A DNA stretch of 64,000 nt from Candidatus Paracaedibacter symbiosus. Lineage in GTDB: Bacteria; Pseudomonadota; Alphaproteobacteria; Paracaedibacterales; Paracaedibacteraceae. The translations under genes were made by a program, and so were the position numbers. Each line of letters begins with the position of its first letter. The first letter of the stretch is position 1. The notes beneath the pieces were generated by a model. The model was not told where the DNA came from. It worked only from the letters and a program-made list of their open reading frames with translations, and ran no database searches. The stretch is taken from the NCBI RefSeq assembly GCF_000757605.1, contig NZ_JQAK01000005.1:1-64000 (forward strand). Direction: 5' to 3'. This document shows, one piece after another, positions 37,070-45,484 of this stretch.

Positions 37070-37376
37070 TTAACCCCGCAAATAAAAACTTAAGCCTTGT
37101 GCGCCAATGTCGGCTTTTAAGTATCAGTCGTTCTGGGTGGTATTATGAGTCCAAAGGAGAAAATCCTTTGAACCTAACGCTCATGCGGCTAATTGATGAG
37201 CAGTTTTTGAAAACACCCTATTATGGTTCTCGCCAAATGGCGCGTCATCTAATTCGCAGCGGCTATTGTGTAGGCCGCAAGCGCGTCCGGTGACATGGGA
37301 TTGGAGGCGGTTTACCAGTCTCCAAAAACGAGCACACCTCACTCTGAACACAAGATTTATCCCTATCTTTTAAAAG
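37066..37376 (+). pseudogene. IS3-family transposase OrfB, 5' part, cut by IS6
   Basis: The reading starts INPANKNLSLVRQCRLLSIS and includes YYGSRQMARHLIRSGYCVGR. After a frameshift near 37293 it continues MGLEAVYQSPKTSTPHSEHK and IYPYLL, and ends where the IS6 copy begins at about 37377. The DDE domain is missing. Confidence 0.75.
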
Positions 37377-38210
37377 GACGCCGTCAAGTTAACTTTTGTA
37401 GATAGTAAAGATGTGTATAATTTCATTAGATGCAAAGAAGCTCTTGAGCCGCCTCAGACCAAATGGTGCAGGCGGCTTTAAAAGTTTCTCTTCTTTCAAA
37501 TGCTTTTTTTAAGTAGCGTCCCACCTCAACGGCAAAAAGATTACGAACTTTCCCCATAAGGGCTAATGTTCTCTGTACACCCTGCGGTGATTTAAACTTA
37601 ATCAGGCATTCCTCTTTGCGACGTGTCGGCTGATGGGTGTTTTCAACACGATTGTTTAACCCCTTATGTGATCGATGTTCGGTGCTCCGGCACATAGCCT
37701 GTATCGGTTTCCTGTAACTTTTCAATTTATCTGTGACAATGACTCTGGGAATAGGATAACTGCCCAACACCCGGCTTAAGAATCTAATTGCTGCTTTTTT
37801 ATTACGGCGTTTCTGGAGAAAGACGTCCAATTCATAGCCATCAGAATCTACAGCGCGCCACAAGATAAACATCTCCCCATTGACCTTCACAGTCATTTCA
37901 TCAATATGCCACTTATCCGAAGGTTTCCTCTCCCGTTTTTTGATTACGTTTCTGAAATGGCTTGAAAATTTGATGCTCCAAGACCGAATCGTTTCATAAG
38001 AGACTTGAACCCCTCGATAAGCCATCTGTTCCTCAATATCTCGATAGCTATTATTAAACCGATGATAAATCCACACAGCTTGACTAATAATAGAAACAGG
38101 AAATCGATGACGACGAGGAGCGGCTGTTAATGTCATGCTTCAACCCTTTAAATCTTTTTCCCATATCTAACACTCTCAAGCTTTTTTGCCTACGTTAACT
38201 TGACGATGCC
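37377..38210 (-). mobile_element. IS6-family insertion sequence, apparently complete
   Basis: The unit of about 834 bp is bounded by CGCCGTCAAGTTAAC at 37379 and the inverted GTTAACTTGACGATGCC ending at 38210. The transposase is intact. It interrupts IS3 orfB on its left. No 8-bp target duplication is visible. Other ends of the same type lie at 61381-61398 and 63941-64000. Confidence 0.75.
37426..38136 (-). CDS. IS6-family DDE transposase
   Basis: A 236-residue protein, the normal length for IS6. It has an N-terminal helix-turn-helix (YRDIEEQMAYRGVQVSYETI), then DDE residues in KWHIDEMTVKVNGEMF, RVIVTDKLKSY and NNRVENTHQPTRRKE. No disruption is seen, so it may be active and could move flanking DNA by co-integrate formation. 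Confidence 0.93.
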   Translation of the reverse strand: MTLTAAPRRHRFPVSIISQAVWIYHRFNNSYRDIEEQMAYRGVQVSYETIRSWSIKFSSHFRNVIKKRERKPSDKWHIDEMTVKVNGEMFILWRAVDSDGYELDVFLQKRRNKKAAIRFLSRVLGSYPIPRVIVTDKLKSYRKPIQAMCRSTEHRSHKGLNNRVENTHQPTRRKEECLIKFKSPQGVQRTLALMGKVRNLFAVEVGRYLKKAFERRETFKAACTIWSEAAQELLCI

Positions 38211-38344
38211 CCTTTATGGGATTTAACCCTTTATAGGGGAAATAAGGGTATTTTTTGCCTTTGAACGCCTTCTCTTTACTTGTATTGTTAAGAGCAATGA
38301 GTGCATATCTCCTAGAAGGCCAATAGAAGAGGTGAAATTTTAAA

Positions 38345-39547
38345 ATGCTGATTTCAAAGTCCATAAAAATGGTTGGGATAAGTGTTCTATTCTTGCTTAC
38401 TTTCTCCAATGTTTCCTTTGCTTCAGATGCTTTTGAAGACAATGCTGCCCCTATTAATGCAAGCTCAAAAACTCTCGGAAGAAAACATGAGGTCGAGAAG
38501 ACTCCTAAACATAGGAAGCGTAGGAAACTGGAGCTAAATCAAAGCCAAGCTAGTATAAGCGGATCTTTGATCGCAGAAGAAGCAGAAGAAGTGGAGAGTA
38601 ATATCAGTTCTCAATCAAATGCCGAAGAACTCAATAAAATAGGAGATACCTCCCAACCATCAAGTAGCACAAGTTTATCTCTTCCGGACCTTTCTGACGA
38701 ATTGCAAGAATTAATCTTTTCTTGCTTCGCTACCATGGACCATCGAACCATTCGAGCTTACATTTATGTAAATAGGCATAATTATAATAAATATGAATTG
38801 ATAAGAGAGATATATAATAAAATAGCAACCAAAAACTGTCTTGAATCCATGGTATCTCCCAAAAATCTTATTAGCCATTGGCGTAAGCAAAGTCCAACAT
38901 ATGAGTTTACAATGAATGAAAGTGGCTATTGTTGTGAGCTTTCTTGTTACCCTTATATATTAGTTACTTATGGAAGGGACTACAAACTAGAGAATTATAG
39001 CAATGCGGATATTATAGCATTCACCTCAATTCTAAATAAGTTTCCAAAAATAAAAAAATTATCTTTTAGTGAAGAAATAATTGGGGATAAAACTGTTGTT
39101 GAAAAAGTTTTAAAGAACTTAGATGGGCCTCATGTAAAAAGAATGTGGTTGGGTGCAGCAGATGGTATGGATGGCAGGTTCTTAAAAGAAAAATTATGGC
39201 CACGCATCAAAAATCTCCACGTTAAATATTTGACCATCAGTGCTATGACCCCTGATTTATCACGTGCCATGGGATTAATCGCTCTAGACATTGCATTGAC
39301 AGACTTTCCTCTTTACTCCTTATGTCTACTGTCCCCAATCTTAGACGATGAAATAACTTTAAGGTTAGCTTTATTATATGCGACTTCACCTCATCTTAAA
39401 GAAATGATGCTATGTGACGGAGCTCTAGAAATTTCTTCTACAGGGATGCAAGCATTGGCAATAGCAATTAAACATAATAAGTCAGCCTCTTTTAGTTGGA
39501 GTGATACTATTGGTAGCTGTCCTTTTTCTTTTGAAACATCGCATTAA
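38345..39547 (+). CDS. Secreted F-box-like protein with basic NLS-like motif, candidate host effector
   Basis: A 400-residue protein with a signal peptide (MVGISVLFLLTFSNVSFA). Residues 54-62 are KHRKRRKLE, a nuclear-localisation-like basic patch. Residues about 113-155 read LPDLSDELQELIFSCF followed by a second helix, which fits the F-box consensus (LPxELxxxIFxxL). The C-terminal 200 residues suggest degenerate leucine-rich repeats (LTISAMTPDLSRAMGLIALD, FPLYSLCLLSPILDDEITLR). F-box effectors hijack host SCF ubiquitin ligases. The F-box and LRR calls are by eye. Confidence 0.6.
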   Translation: MLISKSIKMVGISVLFLLTFSNVSFASDAFEDNAAPINASSKTLGRKHEVEKTPKHRKRRKLELNQSQASISGSLIAEEAEEVESNISSQSNAEELNKIGDTSQPSSSTSLSLPDLSDELQELIFSCFATMDHRTIRAYIYVNRHNYNKYELIREIYNKIATKNCLESMVSPKNLISHWRKQSPTYEFTMNESGYCCELSCYPYILVTYGRDYKLENYSNADIIAFTSILNKFPKIKKLSFSEEIIGDKTVVEKVLKNLDGPHVKRMWLGAADGMDGRFLKEKLWPRIKNLHVKYLTISAMTPDLSRAMGLIALDIALTDFPLYSLCLLSPILDDEITLRLALLYATSPHLKEMMLCDGALEISSTGMQALAIAIKHNKSASFSWSDTIGSCPFSFETSH

Positions 39548-40005
39548 TTAAGTTGCAATATGTCAGCTGATATAACCGTGCCGCTGTTAGGCACCGGGGC
39601 ATCGCCATGCATGGCTGCTGTACGAGTCAAGAGGTATTTTGATGAAGTTAAAGTACTATTCGCTCGTAAATATACGGTTTAGGAGTTATAAAGCTAAAAA
39701 GTTGAACAGCGAAACAATTTTGATTAATACCTTAATACTGATATCAAACTAAGAAGGATTTATAAGTATAAATTGTCAGCAGCTTTTCCATGCAACTTGT
39801 ATATAAGTACTGTTCCAATAAAAGTATGTTAAGCCTCTGAATTTAAGTAGTTAATAAATAATAATTATTTCCTATTTTTTTTATTACCTTGTAATGTAAA
39901 AGGGTTTTATTGGTTATTATGAAGCGAATTTTAATTTGTTCTTGTTTGGATAAGTGTATAGGCTTGATTTCATAAACACGCATGCTTGATTTAGAGCGTC
40001 ATTTT

Positions 40006-40125
40006 GTACCAAGAATAAATGAGAATATACAAATATTCGTACCAGAATTAATTGAGAATATAAAGTGATGTACTAGAATTAAATGAGAATATAACTCATT
40101 CAAACCAACATTATTTGAGAATATC
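40006..40125 (+). repeat. Four direct repeats of about 24 bp ending TGAGAATATA
   Basis: GTACCAAGAATAAATGAGAA(TATA) at 40006 is followed by variants starting near 40040, 40070 and 40103, at spacings of 30-34 bp. Three end in TGAGAATATA and the fourth in TGAGAATAT. This resembles the multiple transposase-binding sites at IS21-family termini. The right end of the unit has a single copy. Confidence 0.7.
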
Positions 40126-40326
40126 TTATCGCAAAACTTGCCTCCCTTCATTTAACGAAAATCACTGATAAGAGTATACTACTTAGCATATTTTAAACGA
40201 AGATAATATCTTGTTTACCAGGAGAGCCTTGGAGCAAGAAATGATGTTCGTACTTTCCTAGATAAGTTGCTTGTTGAGGAGAAAATAACCCATTTGAACT
40301 TTAAAACAGAAAAAATCAAAGCATTT

Positions 40327-40492
40327 GGAGACCATCCCAAACCGGGGGGTGATAGCACAAATGCCTAAATTTGCAAGTTTTAACTTCCTCACAATAAACT
40401 GATAGATGCGCTTAAAAATCATCTAAGTTATCAATAGCCGATCCTTATTTTTCCTCACTTTGCAGATCACCCCCCGGTTTGGGATGGTCTCC
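40327..40492. mobile_element. 166-bp MITE-like element with 27-bp perfect inverted ends
   Basis: GGAGACCATCCCAAACCGGG (+GGGTGAT) at 40327-40353 is the exact complement of 40466-40492. The 112-bp interior is AT-rich and non-coding. The same terminal core occurs as a compact palindrome at 13484-13516. Confidence 0.75.
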
Positions 40493-40586
40493 TATTTGTG
40501 CAATTTAGAAATGTCCCCTTTTGTTGATACCTTATCCATTGAGGAATCCCAACGAAAGGTGGGGGATCATGGAAGGTTACATAACA

Positions 40587-40649
40587 ATGAGCAAACAAGA
40601 TCTAACTTGCCTCGAGCTTATTCAAAAAGTCACGTTAAGCTCTTGTTCT
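40587..40649 (+). pseudogene. N-terminal stub of a transposase (ISNCY/IS1202-like)
   Basis: An ATG at 40587 begins MSKQDLTCLELIQKV, like the first helix of ISNCY-type transposases, and meets a stop after 20 codons. It lies just right of the MITE-like unit, whose ends may come from the same element. Weak call. Confidence 0.3.
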
Positions 40650-40704
40650 TAGCGGACAAGAGGCGTGGCCCCCATTGACAATAGCAACAAAGCTCGGGGC
40701 TGGG

Positions 40705-41271
40705 TTAATGGAAGGATGCTTCAGCTAAAGCTTTTTTGTACTGTTGTGAGTTCAGCAACCGGTTCATGTATCTAATTTTTCTTTTTCTTTTGCGATCAAA
40801 GCTGTAGGTGTAAGATCCCACTCCTCCCCCGAGATGACTCAGGCTACAGCCTCCATTGTCCCGCAACTCAATTTTATCTTCTGTTACTTTGATTGTAAAT
40901 TGACACCTAGGTTTATTCCTAACTTGGGTTCCATCGGGCTCTGTATAGATAAAAGTATCGTTTGAGGTATAAGAGGCAATTCCCCATTGCGCACCTACCC
41001 TCGCCCAAGCTGACGTAATACGTGTTCGAAAATAGATAGACTGCTCTGAGACTTTTACAATCTCAAGGATGTCCTCAGGATCTCCAGTCGGAGGATAAGG
41101 AATGGACGAATCTACCCCATGTAGAAATTTATAAACGCCTTCAATGCTTTTGATGAGTTTCGCAGTGCTTTTTGTAGCAGTTAATGAGAATGCAGGTGCT
41201 TCGGCTTGCGGATGGGAAGTTGCAAGACATAATAAAATAATTGCTAATAGGATAGGGAGTCTGACAATCAT
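40705..41271 (-). CDS. Hypothetical secreted protein, cargo of the inverted-repeat unit
   Basis: A 188-residue protein with a signal peptide (IVRLPILLAIILLCLATSHP). The mature part has two Cys (RCQFTIKV and GGCSLSHLGGGVGSYTYSF), which could form a disulfide, and a beta-rich pattern (YFRTRITSAWARVGAQWGIA, NDTFIYTEPDGTQVRNKP). I do not recognise the family. It is intact and lies between long inverted repeats, so it is probably mobilised. A periplasmic or secreted binding or inhibitor role is possible but unsupported. Confidence 0.65.
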   Translation of the reverse strand: MIVRLPILLAIILLCLATSHPQAEAPAFSLTATKSTAKLIKSIEGVYKFLHGVDSSIPYPPTGDPEDILEIVKVSEQSIYFRTRITSAWARVGAQWGIASYTSNDTFIYTEPDGTQVRNKPRCQFTIKVTEDKIELRDNGGCSLSHLGGGVGSYTYSFDRKRKRKIRYMNRLLNSQQYKKALAEASFH

Positions 41272-41559
41272 TGGAACGAAAAGTTACTCGAAGGTTGTTA
41301 TTATGCCATTTCTTGATCTTCCCCTATATTTAATGGTCTTAAAGGGTATAGTCAAATTAACTTTGCCTTTTAGTTAGTCTGAAAGATTTTACTCTTATTG
41401 ATAGAGGAGAATGACTTATGGCCACAAAGCCATTTTGCCCCAAATGTATATTCTCATTTATTCTTGGTACAAAATGACGCTCTAAATCAAGCATGGACGT
41501 TTATGATATCAAGCATTTACACCTTAGGGGCTGTGTGAGAAGTCATGAAAGTGAAACTC

Positions 41560-41725
41560 TCACGCAGTCTTTAAGGTCGAGTGCTTCATGTTCAAAGTTT
41601 TATTCAGATTTTCCAGCTTTTCAAAATGATGAATTCCCCATAAAAAACCCGTAGTCACAGGAATCATAACAACCCAGATTCCCCAATGTCCCAGAGATCC
41701 AGGGGGAGTTCCCTCGGTCTACTCA
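41560..41725 (-). pseudogene. C-terminal relic of a small membrane protein
   Basis: The minus strand encodes GTPPGSLGHWGIWVVMIPVT, then TGFLWGIHHFEKLENLNKTL, and a TGA at 41560, with a stop just upstream near 41725 and no start codon. One hydrophobic segment is visible. Family unknown. The remaining bases 41522-41809 show nothing else. Confidence 0.4.
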
Positions 41726-41809
41726 CCCTTCAAGGTTCGATGTTTTTTTTAATCGACCATATTATATGGCGTCATACAAAAGCCATTTCTATCCGACTAT
41801 TGTCAGTTT

Positions 41810-42655
41810 TTAGTGAATAGAGACTGCTTGAACAAAATCATCCACAATGCAATTAAATAATTCTGGTTGTTCCCAATGGGGAGCATGGCCACAATCAATA
41901 TGATGCATACTTACTAAGCTGCTATAATTAATTTCCTTCTTAATGTAGCCATTTTTTATCCATGGATCTTTTTCACCTATAATTACCGAAATTGGTGTAT
42001 TGGTGCGCTCTAGAATGTCTTTCGCGTTGACTCCAATACCGTCTTTCACAGATTTAATCATAAAATGACGTGCATTGCCGTCCGCTCTCATATTTACCTC
42101 AACAAGATCTGGTACCTCATTTGGAATAAATCCACCATGAGTAAGAAATTTATAAGCATCTTGAATGGAAAATTGTTCTTTTTGACCCGTCAGATAAGAG
42201 ACATCACTCACTTTAAATCCCTTTGTTAATCCCTCTGCAGTTAAAGGAATAGGAGGTGTCCCTGTAATAATTAAACCTGCCACAAGATCCGATCTTTGAC
42301 TTAATAACTCAATAGCAATATGCCCCCCCAACGACCATCCACAAAAAATGGATTGAGAAATATTTAGCTTTTCCAGTGCTTCAATAATTACTCGTGCATA
42401 ACCTGGAAAGGAATAAACCTGTTCAGGATTTAGAGCATTTTCGCTCTTACCATGTCCAGGTAAATCAAATGCAATGACCTTATATTTTTTCCCTAAGGTA
42501 TCAAATTGTTTTTTGAAGGCTTCTTTGGAGGAAGAATTACCATGAATTAAAACAATAGGAGTTCCTTTACCTTCAGAAATTGCGTAAGCTATTTTGCCTC
42601 CAGATGTATTGACGAAACTCTTTGTATATATCTCTTGCGGTTTATCATAGCTCAT
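41810..42655 (-). CDS. Alpha/beta-hydrolase fold enzyme
   Basis: A 281-residue protein of the HGN type: IVLIHGNSSSKEAF (oxyanion hole), FDLPGHGKSE, the nucleophile elbow GWSLGGH, the acid in IGEKDPW and the histidine in CGHAPHWEQPELF. No signal peptide, so it acts in the cytoplasm. The family includes esterases, lactonases and haloperoxidase-like enzymes; the substrate is not predictable. Its position next to an autoinducer receptor and synthase raises the possibility of acyl-homoserine-lactone turnover, which is inference. It is monocistronic and 660 bp from the receptor gene. Confidence 0.85.
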   Translation of the reverse strand: MSYDKPQEIYTKSFVNTSGGKIAYAISEGKGTPIVLIHGNSSSKEAFKKQFDTLGKKYKVIAFDLPGHGKSENALNPEQVYSFPGYARVIIEALEKLNISQSIFCGWSLGGHIAIELLSQRSDLVAGLIITGTPPIPLTAEGLTKGFKVSDVSYLTGQKEQFSIQDAYKFLTHGGFIPNEVPDLVEVNMRADGNARHFMIKSVKDGIGVNAKDILERTNTPISVIIGEKDPWIKNGYIKKEINYSSLVSMHHIDCGHAPHWEQPELFNCIVDDFVQAVSIH

Positions 42656-43311
42656 TGCACTTCATACTTCTTGATAGTTAAATAGTAATTATTTTAGTTG
42701 GGTTTCTTAGTAGTAGTGAACTTCTTTTCGAAAAGTAAAGTTCCTACACACATGGTATTGAGTTTTAAAGCCAAACCATTTTATTAAGGCCACAGTAAAG
42801 CAGACTTTTATATTGTTCAACTTTTTATTAATTTATTGGATAAGTTTAAAAATTAAGATAGCAAAAAGCTAAAAAACCATTCTCTTACTTCAACCTATTT
42901 CTAAACTAGGGGCAGCATACGCCATCCTAGCCTTGAGGTTAGCATTCATTACCTAGCAAACATAGGAAGTGGTGGATATAGGACACACACTACCCTATAA
43001 GATTGACAAAGTTTTTGAAAGTAGAATTGAATGCTTTCTGCCCAATGATCGATCGCCGCATCAATAGAGGTGTCAGATCCAAACGTTCTTTCCTGTCTCA
43101 ACGCACAATTAAATTATATTGCTTCTTTCACATCAAATAAAAGTTAGAAAATCTGAGGGACATGTAGTTATGAAAGGAGAATAGTTGTTACCCCATAAAC
43201 CCGAGAACCTTGTAGTTGTTGATAGGTTATGGATTAAAAAAAATGGCATCTGGGAACCACAATAATACAAGCCATTAAGTACTTAAAAGTTTAAGTGAGC
43301 ATAGACTTTAT
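42656..43311. other. Gene-free stretch, nothing recognised
   Basis: AT-rich, no coding frame with a ribosome site, no hairpin with a T-run and no match to other repeats in the window. It may hold the hydrolase promoter. Confidence 0.4.
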
Positions 43312-43935
43312 TTAAATAGCTTGGCAGCTATGATGGCTATTTGAGAGAAACTTATATATTTCCAGCAACTCTTCTTGCTCCAATGCTTCACCTTTATCGT
43401 ACTTATCTTGTAAATAGCAGACAAAATTTCCTAGATGAGCCAAATGCCAGGCTATGGCAAAAAACTTTGTACTGTTTATTTCTACATTTTTTCCAAATGT
43501 AAGGGTAATTGCTGCTTTCATGTTGTTAAGGTTACCAATAGGAACAGTTATCCCTTTACTAATGTCATACCTTTTAGCTGCAGCGAAGAGTTCTTCTTGT
43601 TTTGGCAGATCAAATTCTTCTAAAGAATTAATCCCCTCCCCCCACATGAAAGGCATAAAAGTCTTTTTAGATCTCAAAAGCACCGGATCTACCTCATAAA
43701 AACCATTAAAATAGAGGTTTAACCATTCCTCTGGGTAAGAAGATATAAAATTTATAGGCCTACATACCTTAAACGATTCGAAATTTACGACATTGGAAGA
43801 ATCAAAAACAACATTCGTTTTAGGGAGAGTGAAAATTTTTTGATGAGATGGTGGAACATCAAAGCGACAGATTGCAAAGTAATTGTAATTTAATCCTTGT
43901 AAAAAGGAATCAATTTGCTGTCTTATTAAGCTCAT
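43312..43935 (-). CDS. LuxR-type autoinducer-binding domain without DNA-binding domain
   Basis: From ATG 43935 (GGAG 9 bases upstream) about 207 residues match the autoinducer-binding domain: NYFAICRFD, SSYPEEWLNLYFNGFYEVDP followed by VLL, PFMWGEG, and KGITVPIGNLNNMKAAITLTF. The Trp, Tyr, Asp-Pro and Trp that contact homoserine lactone in TraR are present. Normal LuxR proteins have about 240 residues with a helix-turn-helix of about 60; here the chain ends just after EQEELLEIYKFL. It may bind signal but cannot bind DNA alone. It could act as a decoy or heterodimer inhibitor, or be a truncation. Divergent from the luxI-type gene. Confidence 0.85.
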   Translation of the reverse strand: MSLIRQQIDSFLQGLNYNYFAICRFDVPPSHQKIFTLPKTNVVFDSSNVVNFESFKVCRPINFISSYPEEWLNLYFNGFYEVDPVLLRSKKTFMPFMWGEGINSLEEFDLPKQEELFAAAKRYDISKGITVPIGNLNNMKAAITLTFGKNVEINSTKFFAIAWHLAHLGNFVCYLQDKYDKGEALEQEELLEIYKFLSNSHHSCQAI

Positions 43936-44322
43936 AACTTTCCACTCCAAAAATTAAATAAAATTATGTTCTTTTGTATCGAACTTGTGTACCGTATATA
44001 ATTCATTTTTATTTTTCTTGATAGCAAAAATTTAGCTTAAATTTCCCTTTTAGAGCTTTTTTCCTTCTTCTTCGATAAATTAGGATGCTTTTTTTTTAAA
44101 ACCATCCCTCCTCTCCTAATGAGCGTATTATCCTAAAAATGTATACTTTTTAAGCTAATAAGAGAAAAAACAACCCAGGAATTTCTAAAAAACAGCAAGA
44201 AAAATTATAGAGTGTAAATTTTAGAAGGAAAAATGAAAAAAGGCAAGTTTCTATAGGTTTTGATACTTGTAAGTAGCCACCTGAACATCTATCTCCAGTT
44301 TGTTAAGTAAAGGAGAATATAA
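43936..44322. other. Divergent regulatory gap between the autoinducer receptor and synthase genes
   Basis: About 390 bp of AT-rich sequence. I looked for a lux-box-like 18-20 bp palindrome (CTGT...ACAG type) and found none convincing. A ribosome site (AAAGGAG) precedes the synthase start. Confidence 0.4.
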
Positions 44323-44925
44323 ATGTTAATACACTTAAATGCGCAAACTTCCAAGTATCACAACGACATTTTAGATGAGTTTTATAGGATAAGAAAGAAA
44401 ATATTTATAGATAGATTAAATTGGGATCTTCCTGCTCAAGGAGATAAAGAGATAGATCAATATGATCATAATCAATGTAATTATCTTTTATCTATTTCAA
44501 ATGATAAAGTAAGTGGGGGAATTCGGCTTACTCCATCCCTTGCTCCTAATTTAACATTTGATACATTTAGTGATGTGTTTAATCTTCCAACTCATATTAA
44601 ACCTCAAAATAATTTATTAGAAATTAGTAGATTAGGGATAATAAAAACCTCCGACGAGATGCCTTCAAATATCGTCCGAAGAAAGACCCTCGAGTTATTT
44701 CAAGGAATTCTTAAATTTGGGTTATGTCATGGTTATGAAAAAATTATTACAGTCACTGATATAAGAATCGAGAAAATTTTTAAACTTTCAGATTGGCCTC
44801 TTGAAAGAATATCTGAAGTGCAACAAGTAGGAAACACACGAGCATTAGTAGGCTTCCTGCATATTACCCAGGAATATTACGATAAAATACAAGCTAAATT
44901 AGACCAACTCTCACCGGCTTCCTAG
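44323..44925 (+). CDS. luxI: LuxI-type acyl-homoserine-lactone synthase
   Basis: It joins the amino acid moiety of S-adenosylmethionine to an acyl chain and lactonises it. All invariant family residues are present: R24, F28 and W34 in RIRKKIFIDRLNWDLP, D45 and D48 in EIDQYDHN, R68 in GGIRLTPS, E100 and R103 in LEISRLGI. The length (200) is normal. ATG 44323 follows AAAGGAG. A strong hairpin terminator follows at 44960. The acyl specificity cannot be read. It is transcribed away from the receptor-like gene, and the next gene on this strand is separate. Confidence 0.93.
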   Translation: MLIHLNAQTSKYHNDILDEFYRIRKKIFIDRLNWDLPAQGDKEIDQYDHNQCNYLLSISNDKVSGGIRLTPSLAPNLTFDTFSDVFNLPTHIKPQNNLLEISRLGIIKTSDEMPSNIVRRKTLELFQGILKFGLCHGYEKIITVTDIRIEKIFKLSDWPLERISEVQQVGNTRALVGFLHITQEYYDKIQAKLDQLSPAS

Positions 44926-44959
44926 ATAAGCAAAATTTATCTGTTAGCGGTAAAAGAGG

Positions 44960-44992
44960 AAACTTCTAGGGGGTCATTCCTAGAAGTTTTAT
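44960..44992 (+). terminator. Rho-independent-like terminator after the luxI-type gene
   Basis: AAACTTCTAGG (44960-44970) pairs perfectly with CCTAGAAGTTT (44979-44989) around an 8-base loop and ends in a short T-run. Confidence 0.75.
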
Positions 44993-45050
44993 AAAATCTG
45001 GATAACAAATTCAGACTTAAATAATAGCTTTTCTATTTTATCAGGAAAAT

Positions 45051-45374
45051 ATGATGTGTGTTTTAAACTTTCTTGCTGTTCATGAATTGAACACGATTCA
45101 AAGAACAATTTCAAAAAGCAATTCCATCCTTGAGGAAATTGCTTCGGTTCGTCGCGAAGCTGCTGATGCTCTTCTAGCCGCTCAAAGTTCATTCGCTTTT
45201 AAATCTCTATGCCTTCAATCCACTGTAGGTGATGATGGAGAAGAAAATGAGGTATCTCTTAAAGAGATAGAAAATAACTTTGAAAAAACAAACCTTTATT
45301 TAGATCACCATCTAAAGAAAAGCAAAGAAATCTTGATGAGAATCAGGGAAACTCAGTCTTTACTAGATGACTGA
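45051..45374 (+). CDS. Small hypothetical helical protein
   Basis: The 107 residues are acidic and predicted helical or coiled-coil (LNTIQRTISKSNSILEEIAS, then LDHHLKKSKEILMRIRETQS). AGGAAAAT precedes the ATG pair at 45051/45054. No signal peptide or known domain. It lies between the luxI-type gene and the transporter and could belong to the latter's transcript; a small GGGGG/CCCCC hairpin follows it at about 45391-45408. Function unknown. Confidence 0.6.
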   Translation: MMCVLNFLAVHELNTIQRTISKSNSILEEIASVRREAADALLAAQSSFAFKSLCLQSTVGDDGEENEVSLKEIENNFEKTNLYLDHHLKKSKEILMRIRETQSLLDD

Positions 45375-45484
45375 GCTTCGATTTACTTTTGGGGGTTTAA
45401 CCTCCCCCATTCATCTCTAAATTTTTTAAATGACCTTATGAAAATGGATCTCAAGGTCCAATAACAAGGGAATAGAATATTATT

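Larger units (their letters stand above)
39955..41521. mobile_element. Cargo-bearing unit bounded by long inverted repeats (IS21-like ends)
   Basis: Bases 39981-40029 are an exact reverse complement of 41447-41495 (49 bp). Similarity extends outward with four mismatches to TGTA ends at 39955 and 41521. The left end carries further direct repeats, as IS21-type ends do. No istA/istB genes are inside. The interior holds a secreted-protein gene (40705-41271), a 166-bp MITE-like unit and a transposase stub. It would be non-autonomous. No clear target duplication is seen. Confidence 0.65.

Noticed and set aside
40461-40678. A 72-residue open frame across the MITE right end
   Set aside because: It starts in the inverted repeat, has no ribosome site and overlaps a more plausible transposase stub in another frame.
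43936-44322. Possible lux box between the receptor-like and synthase genes
   Set aside because: No 18-20 bp palindrome of the lux/tra type was found; only AT-rich sequence.
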